NCBI GenBank assembly: GCA_958427975.1
Contig: CAUAEH010000031.1
Span: 1-22,487, forward strand
DNA: 22,487 nt
DNA from: an uncultured Collinsella sp.
GTDB lineage: Bacteria > Actinomycetota > Coriobacteriia > Coriobacteriales > Coriobacteriaceae
Reading direction: 5' to 3'
Shown one piece after another: positions 8,176-15,643 of the stretch. The stretch's first letter is position 1. Every line of letters begins with the position of its first letter. The notes beneath the pieces are model-generated. The model ran no database searches and was not told where the DNA came from. It was given only the letters and a program-made list of their open reading frames with translations. The position numbers and the translations under genes are program-made.

Positions 8176-8209
8176 GTACGATTGCCTCTCATAGATAACC
8201 GACCTGCAT

Positions 8210-8242
8210 AACGGGCGCGAACCGGCAACGGTCGCGCCCGTT
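8210..8242 (+). terminator. Hairpin terminator after the Ser-rich membrane protein gene
   Basis: Arms AACGGGCGCG and CGCGCCCGTT, plus an inner ACCG/CGGT extension with one bulged A, form a stem of about 14 pairs around a GCAA tetraloop. The T-tract after it (TTTGCCTT) is short. It lies 34 nt after the stop codon. Confidence 0.7.
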
Positions 8243-8279
8243 TGCCTTGGGCGCCGCCATGGCGAACGCCATGCGATGG

Positions 8280-8302
8280 TAAGATGCTTTACATGTGTAA
8301 AG
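8280..8302 (+). promoter_or_regulatory. Candidate extended -10 and palindromic operator before the linker-protein gene
   Basis: TGGTAAGAT (TG at 8277-8278, hexamer at 8280-8285) resembles an extended -10 element. Directly after it, CTTTACA and TGTAAAG (8287-8293 and 8296-8302) form a perfect palindrome with a 2-bp spacer. The palindrome would overlap the transcription start and abuts the AGAGGAG ribosome site of the gene at 8315, so it may be an operator or a hairpin affecting translation. Confidence 0.4.
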
Positions 8303-8314
8303 AGGAGATTTGCC

Positions 8315-9661
8315 ATGAGCAAGACAATAGTTAGGCCCACGCTTTCGCTGGGCAACCACATCTATCTGTATCGCCTGCTGCGCGACGCGATTGGGTGCGG
8401 CAAGCAAACGTTTATGACACAGGTCGAGGAGGCGCTCGCCGCAGGCGACATGACCGCTTATGACCTGGGCTTTGAGTCCACGCGCGAGCTGCTCGAGGAG
8501 CTCGACGACTGCATTAAACTGACTGTCTTTAAGGGCGGCCGCCTGTACGCCACCGTCATCGCCAACGAGGCTTGGGATGCCGCCCTTGCCAAGGGCGAGG
8601 ACAAGCCCAAGGCAGCCAAGGGCGCTAAGCAGTCCTACAAAAAGAAAAAGCGCGGCGAGAAGGACCTGAAGGCTGTGCGCCCCAAGCACGTTAAGCGTCC
8701 CGAGCCCGAAGCCATGGTTGAAGCCGTGCCGGAATCCGAGCCCGAGACAGAGATCGAAGTCGCTATTGAGGTAACGGCAGAAGCCGAAACCGAAATCGCC
8801 GCCATGACCGATCCCAAAGTCATATCCAAGCAGGAAGCCACTGTGGAGCTCAACGAGGCTCCCAAGTCGACAACCGAAGAAGCTGCTGACCAAACCGAGA
8901 CGTCTGCGTTCCAAAACAGCGATGTCTTTGGCAACGAGGCCGAAGACGATCAGTCCGACGAGCCCGCAGATCAAGACGCTACCGAGTCGGCGCCGGAGCC
9001 CGAGACGCCGCAGCCCGCCATCTCGCTCACGGTCGTCTATGACCCCGAGAACGCCAACGCCGGCATCACCACCATGGCATCCACGCCCATCGAGGCAAAG
9101 TCGAGCGTCGAGAACGAGAACGCGACGCAGGTTGAGGTTGAAACCGCAGTTGCAGACGCGCCCGTCACCGTGAAGCCCGCAGATTCCACAACCAAGCCGA
9201 AGACGACGCTGGAGCCCGCAGATTCCACGATCAAGCCGGAAGCGACGCCGGAGCCCGCACCCGTCATCGAATCCGTGCCCGCCGCTGTTTGCGACCAAAT
9301 TCCCGCACCGGCACCGTCTCCGGCCCCCGCTGCAGCACCGGCCCCCGCACCCGCAGCACCGACCATCCCCAAGGACTTCCCCATCGATTTCGCAACCGAG
9401 GTCTTCTGCCCCGGCCCGCTTCTGCACCAGCTGTCGACCTATCTCCCCTACGGCGCCGACACGCTCGGCATCGTCGGCGAGTACTACTGGATCGCCCGCG
9501 AGCGCGGTACCATCGAGGCCGCGCGAAACCGCGCAAGCTTCCCCCTGCACTACACGCAGGCCGGCGAGCGCCACGAAGTCACCGTGCGCATCCGCCGCAA
9601 CACCACCGGCGGCCTCGGAGCCGCCTGGACCATCGATAAAGTCGAAGAACCCGAGCAGTAA
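8315..9661 (+). CDS. Hypothetical two-domain protein with long Pro/acidic linker
   Basis: The 448-residue protein was not assigned to a family with confidence. A folded N-terminal domain (about 1-95) ends in DLGFESTRELLEELDD and KLTVFKGGRLYATVI. This order of helices and a beta-turn recalls OST-HTH/LOTUS-type RNA-binding domains, but that is only a resemblance. A Lys-rich stretch (about 97-128, KKKKRGEK) follows, then some 220 residues rich in Glu, Pro, Ala, Thr and Val, including a doubled PADST..KP unit. A compact C-terminal domain (about 355-448) contains aromatic and Arg-rich segments. It is cytoplasmic by appearance. The start is fixed by AGAGGAG eight bases upstream, and a strong terminator follows. 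Confidence 0.75.
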   Translation: MSKTIVRPTLSLGNHIYLYRLLRDAIGCGKQTFMTQVEEALAAGDMTAYDLGFESTRELLEELDDCIKLTVFKGGRLYATVIANEAWDAALAKGEDKPKAAKGAKQSYKKKKRGEKDLKAVRPKHVKRPEPEAMVEAVPESEPETEIEVAIEVTAEAETEIAAMTDPKVISKQEATVELNEAPKSTTEEAADQTETSAFQNSDVFGNEAEDDQSDEPADQDATESAPEPETPQPAISLTVVYDPENANAGITTMASTPIEAKSSVENENATQVEVETAVADAPVTVKPADSTTKPKTTLEPADSTIKPEATPEPAPVIESVPAAVCDQIPAPAPSPAPAAAPAPAPAAPTIPKDFPIDFATEVFCPGPLLHQLSTYLPYGADTLGIVGEYYWIARERGTIEAARNRASFPLHYTQAGERHEVTVRIRRNTTGGLGAAWTIDKVEEPEQ

Positions 9662-9665
9662 CGAC

Positions 9666-9706
9666 AAACGGCTCAAATCCAAATCAGGATTTGAGCCGTT
9701 TTTATT
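9666..9706 (+). terminator. Rho-independent terminator after the linker-protein gene
   Basis: A perfect 15-bp stem (AAACGGCTCAAATCC pairing with GGATTTGAGCCGTTT) around a six-base loop is followed by TTATTTG. It begins 4 nt after the stop codon. Confidence 0.95.
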
Positions 9707-9726
9707 TGTTGATGTTGCGCAACCAA

Positions 9727-9841
9727 CAGCGAGCGGGCCGCAAGTGCCCCAGGTTGCCGTGAAAGAGGAGCGACGCGTATACGGTACGCGAGCGACGGCT
9801 TGAACGGCAAGATGGGGTGCTTGCGGCCCGCGCAGCGTCGA
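9727..9841 (+). ncRNA. Putative structured RNA element, copy B
   Basis: The outer arms 9733-9760 and 9804-9831 pair over 28 positions. Of these, 24 are Watson-Crick, two are G-U pairs only if the plus strand is transcribed, and two form a small internal loop. The inner hairpin is CGCGTA/TACGCG (9774-9779 with 9785-9790). The joiner GTGAAAGAGGAG (9759-9770), the motif TTGAAC (9800-9805) and the edges CAGCGA and GCAGCGTCGA are shared with copy A at 1-114, with the same 32- and 41-nt spacings. It lies between a terminator and the 3' end of ettA, outside any gene. The function is unknown. Confidence 0.65.
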
Positions 9842-9844
9842 GCA

Positions 9845-9871
9845 GTTACGCGGTTTGGAAAACCGCGTAAC
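9845..9871. terminator. Palindromic hairpin after ettA
   Basis: GTTACGCGGTTT and AAACCGCGTAAC form a near-perfect stem with a tiny loop, 3 nt beyond the ettA stop codon on the minus strand and 3 nt after structured element B on the plus strand. There is no T-tract on either side, so it may be a processing or stabilising hairpin rather than a classical terminator. Confidence 0.5.
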
Positions 9872-9874
9872 GAT

Positions 9875-11554
9875 CTAGTCACGCGTGAGCTTGCGGTGGA
9901 TACGATGAGGCTGGGCTGCGTCCTCGCCCAGGCGCTCGATGCGGTTGGCCTGATAGGCCTCGAAGTTGCCCTCGAACCAATACCAGTTGCCCGGATTCTC
10001 GTCGGTGCCCTCCCACGCCAGAATGTGCGTGGCGACGCGGTCCAGGAACATACGGTCGTGGCTAATGACCACCGAGCAGCCCGGGAACTCGAGCAGCGCC
10101 GCTTCGAGCGAGGACAGCGTCTCGACGTCGAGGTCGTTCGTGGGCTCGTCGAGGAGCAGCAGGTTGCCGCCCTGCTTGAGCGTAAGTGCCAAGTTCAGAC
10201 GGTTGCGCTCGCCACCGGAAAGTACGCCAGCGCGCTTCTGCTGGTCCTGGCCCTTAAAGCCAAAGCTCGCCACGTACGCGCGGCTCGGAACCTCCGTCTC
10301 GCCGACCATCATGTGGTCCAGGCCGTCCGAGACGACCTCCCATAGGTTCTTATCGGGGTCGATGCCGGAACGGTTCTGGTCGACGTAAGAAATCTTGACG
10401 GTCTCGCCCACCTCGAGCTCGCCCGAAGTTAGCGGCTCCAGACCCACAATCGTCTTGAACAGCGTGGTCTTACCGACACCGTTGGGGCCGATGACGCCCA
10501 CGATGCCGTTGCGCGGCAGGGTGAATGATAGGTCGTCGATGAGCACGCGGCCATCGAACTCCTTGTGCAGGTGATGAGCCTCGAGCACCTTGTTGCCCAG
10601 ACGCGGGCCCACAGGGATGCGGATGTCGGTCCAGTCGAGCTTCTGGCTTGCGCGGGCCTCGGCCTCCATCTCCTCGTAGCGAGCCAGACGGGCCTTGTTC
10701 TTGGCCTGGCGAGCCTTGGGCGAGCTGCGTACCCACTCGAGCTCGGCTTCCATGCGCTTGGCGAGCTTGGCATCACGGTTTCCCTGAGCCTCGATACGGG
10801 CGGCCTTAGTCTCCAGATACGTGGAATAGTTGCCCTTGTAGGGATAAAGGTGACCGCGGTCGACCTCGCAAATCCACTCGGCAACGTTATCCAGGAAGTA
10901 GCGGTCGTGCGTGACGGCCAGAACGGCGCCCTGGTAGTTATGCAGGAAGTGCTCGAGCCACAGGATCGACTCGGCGTCCAGGTGGTTCGTGGGCTCGTCG
11001 AGCAGCAGCAGGTCGGGAGCTTCGAGCAGCAGCTTGCACAGGGCCACACGGCGGCGCTCGCCGCCGGAAAGCACGTTGACCGGCATGTCGGAATCGGGCA
11101 GCTGCAGGGCATCCATGGCCTGGCCGAGCTTGGAATCGATATCCCAGCCGTCGGCGGCGTCGATCTCGTCCTGGAGCTTTCCCATCTCGGCCATGAGGGC
11201 GTCCATGTCGCAGTCCGGGTCGCACATCTCCTCGCCGATCTTATTGAAGCGGTCGACCTTGGCAATCATGTCGCCAAATGCCATGCGCACGTTCTCGATG
11301 ACGGTCTTGTCGTCGTCGAGCGGCGGCTCCTGCTGCAGAATACCCACGGTGTAGCCGGGGGTGAGCCTGGCATCGCCGTTGGAGACCTCCTCGATGCCGG
11401 CCATGATCTTGAGCAGGGTCGACTTGCCCATACCGTTGGGGCCCACGACGCCGATCTTGGCACCGGGGTAGAAGCTCAGGGTCACGTCGTCAAGGATCAC
11501 CTTGTCGCCATGGGCCTTGCGAGCCTGATACATCTGGTAGATAAACTCTGCCAT
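9875..11554 (-). CDS. ettA: ABC-F translation factor EttA (energy-dependent translational throttle)
   Basis: The 559-residue ABC-F ATPase matches EttA in length (about 555) and in its N-terminus MAEFIYQMYQARK. It has two ATP-binding cassettes and no membrane segments. Cassette 1 has Walker A GPNGMGKST (38-46), signature LSGGERRR (162-169) and LLLLDEPTNHLD (182-193). Cassette 2 has GPNGVGKTT, LSGGERNRLNLAL and LLLLDEPTNDLD. The linker between them is rich in Arg and Lys. EttA binds the ribosomal E site and gates early elongation according to ATP/ADP ratio. It is downstream of the sdpR-sdpI pair but separated from it by a terminator. Confidence 0.93.
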   Translation of the reverse strand: MAEFIYQMYQARKAHGDKVILDDVTLSFYPGAKIGVVGPNGMGKSTLLKIMAGIEEVSNGDARLTPGYTVGILQQEPPLDDDKTVIENVRMAFGDMIAKVDRFNKIGEEMCDPDCDMDALMAEMGKLQDEIDAADGWDIDSKLGQAMDALQLPDSDMPVNVLSGGERRRVALCKLLLEAPDLLLLDEPTNHLDAESILWLEHFLHNYQGAVLAVTHDRYFLDNVAEWICEVDRGHLYPYKGNYSTYLETKAARIEAQGNRDAKLAKRMEAELEWVRSSPKARQAKNKARLARYEEMEAEARASQKLDWTDIRIPVGPRLGNKVLEAHHLHKEFDGRVLIDDLSFTLPRNGIVGVIGPNGVGKTTLFKTIVGLEPLTSGELEVGETVKISYVDQNRSGIDPDKNLWEVVSDGLDHMMVGETEVPSRAYVASFGFKGQDQQKRAGVLSGGERNRLNLALTLKQGGNLLLLDEPTNDLDVETLSSLEAALLEFPGCSVVISHDRMFLDRVATHILAWEGTDENPGNWYWFEGNFEAYQANRIERLGEDAAQPHRIHRKLTRD

Positions 11555-11645
11555 TTGCCTGTTTTATCCTTTCTACCTGCTGTTTTCCTATTCTTGATTC
11601 GCTTTAGTGGAAACGAAATGAGAAAACCAGCTCTGAAACGTAACG

Positions 11646-11673
11646 AAAAAGGGGCATGGTTGCCCACACCCCC
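11646..11673 (-). terminator. Rho-independent terminator after the sdpI-like gene
   Basis: On the minus strand a nine-pair stem (GGGGTGTGG with CCATGCCCC, two G-U pairs) around GCAA is followed by TTTTT. It lies about 65 nt after the sdpI-like stop codon and ends the sdpRI-like operon before ettA. Confidence 0.75.
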
Positions 11674-11738
11674 TAATACTACCTGGGAAAAGTCCCCCGG
11701 AACATACTATGAACTGCGTACGCTAGTTTTCCGCAACC

Positions 11739-12443
11739 TTAACGAGCGGCTCGCTGCGATTTGCGCCACAACAGATACGAGTAGACGTAGACGGCTCCAA
11801 CCGAACCAAACGCCAGAACCGCAATCACTGCGGCGACGACTTCACTCGAAAGCACGCTGCCTGCCACGCCCATCACAATCAGGCCAATACCCAGTACCAT
11901 AAAGCAGGCGCCGCCAAAACGCTGCGTACGGCGCCAGTTCTCGGGATCGGCAAGCGCCCAAGGTGTCTTGATACCGAGCGTATAGTTCTGCTTCACACGC
12001 GGCAAATAGTTGCCTACGCCGATGAACAGCAAACCGACAACACCGGAAATCAGCACGTTAACCGAACCGACCGCCGGCACCACGCCCCAGACCGTAAGCT
12101 CTCCCAGCCAGCTTATGGCGCACATGAACAAGGTGAAGGCGATTACGAAGCCCTGGTAGAACTTGCCCGAGGTTCGATATGCCTCACCTTTGGGGTCGAT
12201 GCGCGGCACCACGCAGAACATTGCGAGAAGCGCCAGAGGCAGCACGCCGAGCACGGAGGCCATCCAGCTAGGACCCCAACCGTCGACGGCGCCGTTCGCG
12301 CCCCAGTGCGTGGGAATCTGCGCAGGCAAGCTCGGCATCACCATGAGGTGCGCTACGACATTGGCGACGCACAGAGCGACCAGCGCAATCCACACGCGCG
12401 ACGATACCCCCGTGGGGTGAATGCCCTTGTTTTCGTTATTCAT
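11739..12443 (-). CDS. sdpI: SdpI-family membrane protein (DUF1648 plus SdpI domain)
   Basis: The 234-residue integral membrane protein has six or so hydrophobic segments (about 17-36, 60-80, 97-117, 125-145, 177-198, 202-226). The segment PAQIPTHWGANGAVDGWG (40-57) is typical of DUF1648, and NYTLGIKTPWAL with a following W..T (153-175) is the SdpI signature. In Bacillus subtilis, SdpI gives immunity to the SdpC killing factor and sequesters the repressor SdpR at the membrane. Here the start codon overlaps the last codons of the sdpR-like gene by eight bases, indicating translational coupling. No SdpC-like toxin gene is seen in the window, so it may protect against other strains or act only as a sensor. 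Confidence 0.85.
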   Translation of the reverse strand: MNNENKGIHPTGVSSRVWIALVALCVANVVAHLMVMPSLPAQIPTHWGANGAVDGWGPSWMASVLGVLPLALLAMFCVVPRIDPKGEAYRTSGKFYQGFVIAFTLFMCAISWLGELTVWGVVPAVGSVNVLISGVVGLLFIGVGNYLPRVKQNYTLGIKTPWALADPENWRRTQRFGGACFMVLGIGLIVMGVAGSVLSSEVVAAVIAVLAFGSVGAVYVYSYLLWRKSQRAAR

Positions 12444-12714
12444 CCTTATCACCTTCAGTGTTTGTAAAGCCCATAAACCAGCCAATTAAATCCTGCATGA
12501 CGGTGGTGTTTAAGCTGTATACGATGTTTTGGCCATGGCGCTCGTCGGTCACCAACCCGGCGTTTTTGAGCGTCGCCAAGTGATGGCTCAGCGACGGCTT
12601 ACTGATATCGAAATGCTCGGCAAGCTCCCCCGCCGTGCAATTGCCCTCGCGCAGCAACTCCAAAATGCGCCGTCGCGTTGGATCGGCAAGCGCCTTAAAA
12701 CCCTCTCCCGGCAT
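12436..12714 (-). CDS. sdpR: ArsR-family autorepressor, SdpR-like
   Basis: The 92-residue winged-helix regulator opens MPGEGFKALADPTRRRILEL and carries the recognition helix ISKPSLSHHLATLK followed by the wing GLVTDERHGQNIVYSL. Both closely resemble Bacillus subtilis SdpR (90 residues), including the NTTVMQDLI segment. No metal-binding Cys cluster is present, which fits SdpR rather than metal-sensing ArsR. The start at 12714 is favoured by AGGAGG just upstream; an ATG at 12732 has a weaker site. It overlaps and precedes the sdpI-like gene. A palindrome at 12763-12778 on its -35 box is the likely autoregulatory operator. Confidence 0.88.
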   Translation of the reverse strand: MPGEGFKALADPTRRRILELLREGNCTAGELAEHFDISKPSLSHHLATLKNAGLVTDERHGQNIVYSLNTTVMQDLIGWFMGFTNTEGDKDE

Positions 12715-12748
12715 AAGACCTCCTCTCATCATCTCTCATGACGTGCAC

Positions 12749-12786
12749 ACTATACTCAATATTTAGATGTTTGTCTAACTATCTAA
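12749..12786 (-). promoter_or_regulatory. sdpRI-like promoter with overlapping operator palindrome
   Basis: On the minus strand, TAGACA (12772-12777) and TATAGT (12749-12754) are separated by exactly 17 nt, each five of six consensus bases. The palindrome TTAGA-N6-TCTAA (12763-12778) covers the -35 box, and a further ATCTAA half-site lies at 12781-12786. This is the arrangement expected for repression by the adjacent ArsR-type regulator. Confidence 0.75.
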
Positions 12787-12843
12787 TCGCAATGCTTCAA
12801 ACCACATCAAAGCAAACGCCATCGCAACCTATGGGCGATTACC

Positions 12844-12849
12844 TATAAT
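12844..12849 (+). promoter_or_regulatory. Candidate -10 box of tcdA-tatD
   Basis: A perfect TATAAT lies 45 nt upstream of the tcdA start on the plus strand. No good -35 hexamer is seen 16-18 nt further upstream, so the promoter is probable but not proven. Confidence 0.5.
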
Positions 12850-12893
12850 GGCGATAGCTAAAACACGACCTGCTTCCCCATCGGAGGATATTT

Positions 12894-13691
12894 ATGACCG
12901 AAACCGCTGCCGCAGCCGCCATCGAGACACGCGACACCAAGCTCGAGATTATCATGGGCCGCGAGGCACTCGATAAGCTCGCCGATGCTACGGTGCTAGT
13001 GCTCGGCTGCGGAGGCGTGGGCTCCAACTGCTGCGAGGCACTCGCCCGCGGCGGCATCGGTCATTTCGTCATTCTGGATAAGGACATCATCGCGCCCAGC
13101 AATATCAATCGCCAGGCCATCGCCTTTCACAGCACCGTCGGCAAGCGCAAAGTCGACGTCATGGAGGCTATGATTCACGACATCAACCCTACCGCTACCG
13201 TCATCAAGCGCACCGAATACCTGCTGAGCGACAACATCGATGATTTCTTCGCGAGCGTTTTGGAGCAGACGGACGGCAAGCTCGACTACGTCGTCGACGC
13301 CATCGACACCATCTCGGCCAAGCTCACCATTGCCAAATATACTCAGGACCACGACATTCGTTTGGTTAGCTCCATGGGCGGGGCCAACAAGCTCCATCCC
13401 GAGTGCCTCCGCTTTGCCGACATTTTCGATACGGTACGTGACCCCATGAGCCGCATCATGCGCAAAGAATGCAAGAAGCGCGGAATCAAGAGCCTGCATG
13501 TACTGTTTAGCTGCGAGGAATCGGTTAAGACACAGCCCCGCGACCCTTCCAACATCCACGAGCGCACCGAGCTGGGAACCGCCAGCTTTATGCCGCCCAT
13601 CATGGGCCAGATGATTGCCGGCGAGGTTATCCGCCAGATCAGCGGCCGCGGCACTGAGCGCGTACGCTCCGATGGCCAACGTCTGGACTAG
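12894..13691 (+). CDS. tcdA: tRNA threonylcarbamoyladenosine dehydratase
   Basis: The 265-residue ThiF/MoeB/E1-like protein matches TcdA (CsdL, 268 residues in E. coli). It has the nucleotide-binding loop LVLGCGGVGSNCCEALARGG (about 36-55), an acidic LDKD segment, and NINRQ (about 71-75) with the expected HSTVGKRKVDVM after it. TcdA uses ATP to cyclise t6A37 of tRNA to ct6A. A Cys near the CEES segment follows the usual position. The start is fixed by GGAGG about eight bases upstream. It is followed after 14 nt by a tatD-family gene, so the two form an operon. Confidence 0.9.
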   Translation: MTETAAAAAIETRDTKLEIIMGREALDKLADATVLVLGCGGVGSNCCEALARGGIGHFVILDKDIIAPSNINRQAIAFHSTVGKRKVDVMEAMIHDINPTATVIKRTEYLLSDNIDDFFASVLEQTDGKLDYVVDAIDTISAKLTIAKYTQDHDIRLVSSMGGANKLHPECLRFADIFDTVRDPMSRIMRKECKKRGIKSLHVLFSCEESVKTQPRDPSNIHERTELGTASFMPPIMGQMIAGEVIRQISGRGTERVRSDGQRLD

Positions 13692-13705
13692 CGGAGCGCA
13701 CCGAA

Positions 13706-14488
13706 ATGGAGCCCCGGTTATTTGATGCACACTGCCATCTTGATTTAATGGCTCACCCGGACGCCGTTGCCGATGAGGCGACGGCGCTGGGCTTGGGTCT
13801 ATTTGACTGCGGCGTCAATCCGCGCGACTTTTCGGCCGCAAACGAGCGCGCCTGTCGCCAACCAGGCATCATCGCCGGCGTTGGGCTTCACCCCTGGTGG
13901 CTCGCCGATGGCCACTGCGGTTTTGTCGAAGTCAATCTGCTTTGCGAAGTTGCTGCCCAAGAACGCTACATCGGCGAAGTCGGACTCGACTTTTCCGCGC
14001 GCTTTGCTGGAAGTGAGCCGCTACAAATACAGGCACTTAACCGGCTCTGCGATGCGCTCGTGCAGCATCCTCTTACCGGGCGCGTGATATCAATTCACGC
14101 CGTTCGTTCGGCAGGAGCCGTACTGGACGTCCTCGAATCGCATGGACTACTCATCCCAAACCCTGACTCCCCCGTTATCATCTTCCACTGGTTTAGCGGT
14201 ACTTCGGACGAACTCGTCCGCGCGCGTAATGCGGGCTGTTATTTTTCCGTCAACGAACGCATGCTCGCATCTAAACGAGGACGCGAATACGTACGACAAA
14301 TTCCACTCGATCGTTTACTGCTCGAGACCGATGCACCAGCGGAGGCAAACGCAGAAATAAGCGCACAGTCACTCATCAGATCGCTCGAAAGCGCCTCAGA
14401 ACACGTCGCCTCGCTCAAAAAATGCGACGCAAAGCATATTGAGTCGGCGGTTTTAGCGAATGCACACTCTGTTTTTAGCCTTCGCTAA
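13706..14488 (+). CDS. TatD-family metal-dependent deoxyribonuclease
   Basis: The 260-residue TIM-barrel hydrolase belongs to the TatD family. Metal-site motifs are DAHCHLD (7-13), GEVGLDFS with the bridging Glu, SIHAVRS (the family usually has LHxR), IFHWFSG, and LLETDAP near the C-terminus with the last Asp ligand. Related enzymes are 3'-5' exonucleases linked to DNA repair or turnover. Length is normal. GGAG lies about ten bases upstream of the start, and the gap to tcdA is 14 nt, so both genes are probably co-transcribed. No classical terminator follows; instead a repeat-bounded element begins five bases after the stop. Confidence 0.87.
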   Translation: MEPRLFDAHCHLDLMAHPDAVADEATALGLGLFDCGVNPRDFSAANERACRQPGIIAGVGLHPWWLADGHCGFVEVNLLCEVAAQERYIGEVGLDFSARFAGSEPLQIQALNRLCDALVQHPLTGRVISIHAVRSAGAVLDVLESHGLLIPNPDSPVIIFHWFSGTSDELVRARNAGCYFSVNERMLASKRGREYVRQIPLDRLLLETDAPAEANAEISAQSLIRSLESASEHVASLKKCDAKHIESAVLANAHSVFSLR

Positions 14489-14493
14489 CCCCT

Positions 14494-14721
14494 GTGGTCA
14501 AAAAACGTCAAATATGAGTACTGCTAGCGAAATGGATACATTACTCTGAGCTTTCCGACCACCAGAATAATCTACGATTGTCCATTAACTAACACTTTTA
14601 CAGTCACTCATCCTGCATTTTCGCAATCTTAAACCCCTCCAAACGCTCAAATCACGTCTGAAGGGGTCGATTTTGCTGCGACTAAATTAGTCACAGTACT
14701 CATATTTGGCTTTTTAACCAC
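14494..14721. mobile_element. MITE-like element with inverted terminal repeats
   Basis: The left end (14494-14523) and right end (14694-14721) are inverted copies. They share GTGGT, a poly-A run and a perfect 15-bp core CAAATATGAGTACTG. The 228-bp unit has no open frame worth calling and fills most of the gap between the convergent tatD and frlD genes. Inside are a GACTAA/TTAGTC mini-hairpin next to the right repeat and a 12-bp stem at 14633-14667. No clear target-site duplication was found, so mobility is inferred only from the repeats. Confidence 0.5.
14633..14667 (-). terminator. Possible terminator of the frl operon
   Basis: On the minus strand, CCCCTTCAGACG and CGTTTGGAGGGG pair completely (two G-U pairs) around a nine-base loop, followed by TTTAAGATT. 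The plus-strand version has two mismatches instead, so the stem favours minus-strand RNA. It lies about 100 nt past the frlD stop, inside the repeat-bounded element. The T-tract is weak. Confidence 0.45.
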
Positions 14722-14765
14722 CGAGTCACGGGAAGGCACCAATACAGCTCCCCGGGACAGCTCGG

Positions 14766-15629
14766 CTATTCGACGATTGGTGCTCCGTGGCCCCAAGAAC
14801 CTTCCATGCCGCACACGGTCGAGGCAAACCCGGCAGCAAAGTCGAGCGCGCGCTCGATGGCCTCGGCGCCATCCTCACCGCGCTTGGCGGAATCGAGATA
14901 GCACATCAAAAACGAAGTGAGGAACGAGTCGCCCGCCCCCATGGTGTCCTTCATGTCCGTTACCGGCTTAGCCAGCTGGCGGTAATAACGCTCGCCGTCG
15001 TAAGCAATACAACCCTCGGCGCCCGCCGTAGCCGACACAAAACGCGGACCCAGACCCTTCACCCATGCCAGACGCTCGCGAATCTCGTCCTCACTCGCGG
15101 CATCCGCCGCACTAAAGAAAGCAAAATCGACGTAGGGCGCAATCTGCTCGTAGTACTCGTCGGTGGAGTCGTCCGAAAAGTCAAAAGAGACCGTGACGCC
15201 CGCAGCCTTCAACTTGGGAAGCTCGCGCTCGGTAAAGCAATAGTTACCCGAATGAACCACATCGAACTGCTTCATGTACGAAAGGTCAAAGCGATCGAGG
15301 ACATAGCGCGCATCGCCACGGATACCGCCCTCGTTGGAGCCGAGGAAGACACGGTCACCGTCAACGACGGTCACGCGAGCCGCTCCGTTCTCGCCAATCA
15401 TCTGCTCGCACTTGTCAAGCTCGATACCCTCATCCTCGAGGCTTGCAATGACATGCTCGGCAGCGGCGTCATTGCCAAAAATGCCCATGTATGCAGAACG
15501 TGCGGCACCGCATTTCTTGGCATAAACGGCGAAGTTAACCGCGTTGCCGCCAGGATACATGGTGTGGATATGCTCGTAGCGATCGACGACGTTGTCGCCA
15601 AATCCGAGCGCGTTAACGTTAAATGCCAT
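14766..15629 (-). CDS. frlD: Fructoselysine 6-kinase-like PfkB-family sugar kinase
   Basis: The 287-residue ribokinase-fold enzyme resembles FrlD, which phosphorylates fructoselysine at O6 using ATP. It shows GDNVVDRY (11-18), the substrate-side YPGGNAVNFAVYAKKCG (25-41), VSFDFSDDSTDEYY (147-160), and the catalytic segment DTMGAGDSF (228-236, base Asp234). The context defines the substrate class: it is 14 nt downstream of the frlB-like gene and last in the operon. AAGGGG lies about nine bases upstream of the start. Another Amadori compound as substrate, such as fructose-asparagine or glucoselysine, cannot be excluded from sequence. Confidence 0.83.
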   Translation of the reverse strand: MAFNVNALGFGDNVVDRYEHIHTMYPGGNAVNFAVYAKKCGAARSAYMGIFGNDAAAEHVIASLEDEGIELDKCEQMIGENGAARVTVVDGDRVFLGSNEGGIRGDARYVLDRFDLSYMKQFDVVHSGNYCFTERELPKLKAAGVTVSFDFSDDSTDEYYEQIAPYVDFAFFSAADAASEDEIRERLAWVKGLGPRFVSATAGAEGCIAYDGERYYRQLAKPVTDMKDTMGAGDSFLTSFLMCYLDSAKRGEDGAEAIERALDFAAGFASTVCGMEGSWGHGAPIVE

Positions 15630-15643
15630 GGCCTTTGCCCCTT

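Noticed and set aside
8189..9682. 497-residue open frame on the minus strand, opposite the linker-protein gene
   Set aside because: It is antisense to a gene with a good ribosome site, promoter-like element and terminator, its composition is repetitive Gly/Cys/Leu, and it shows no domain motif.
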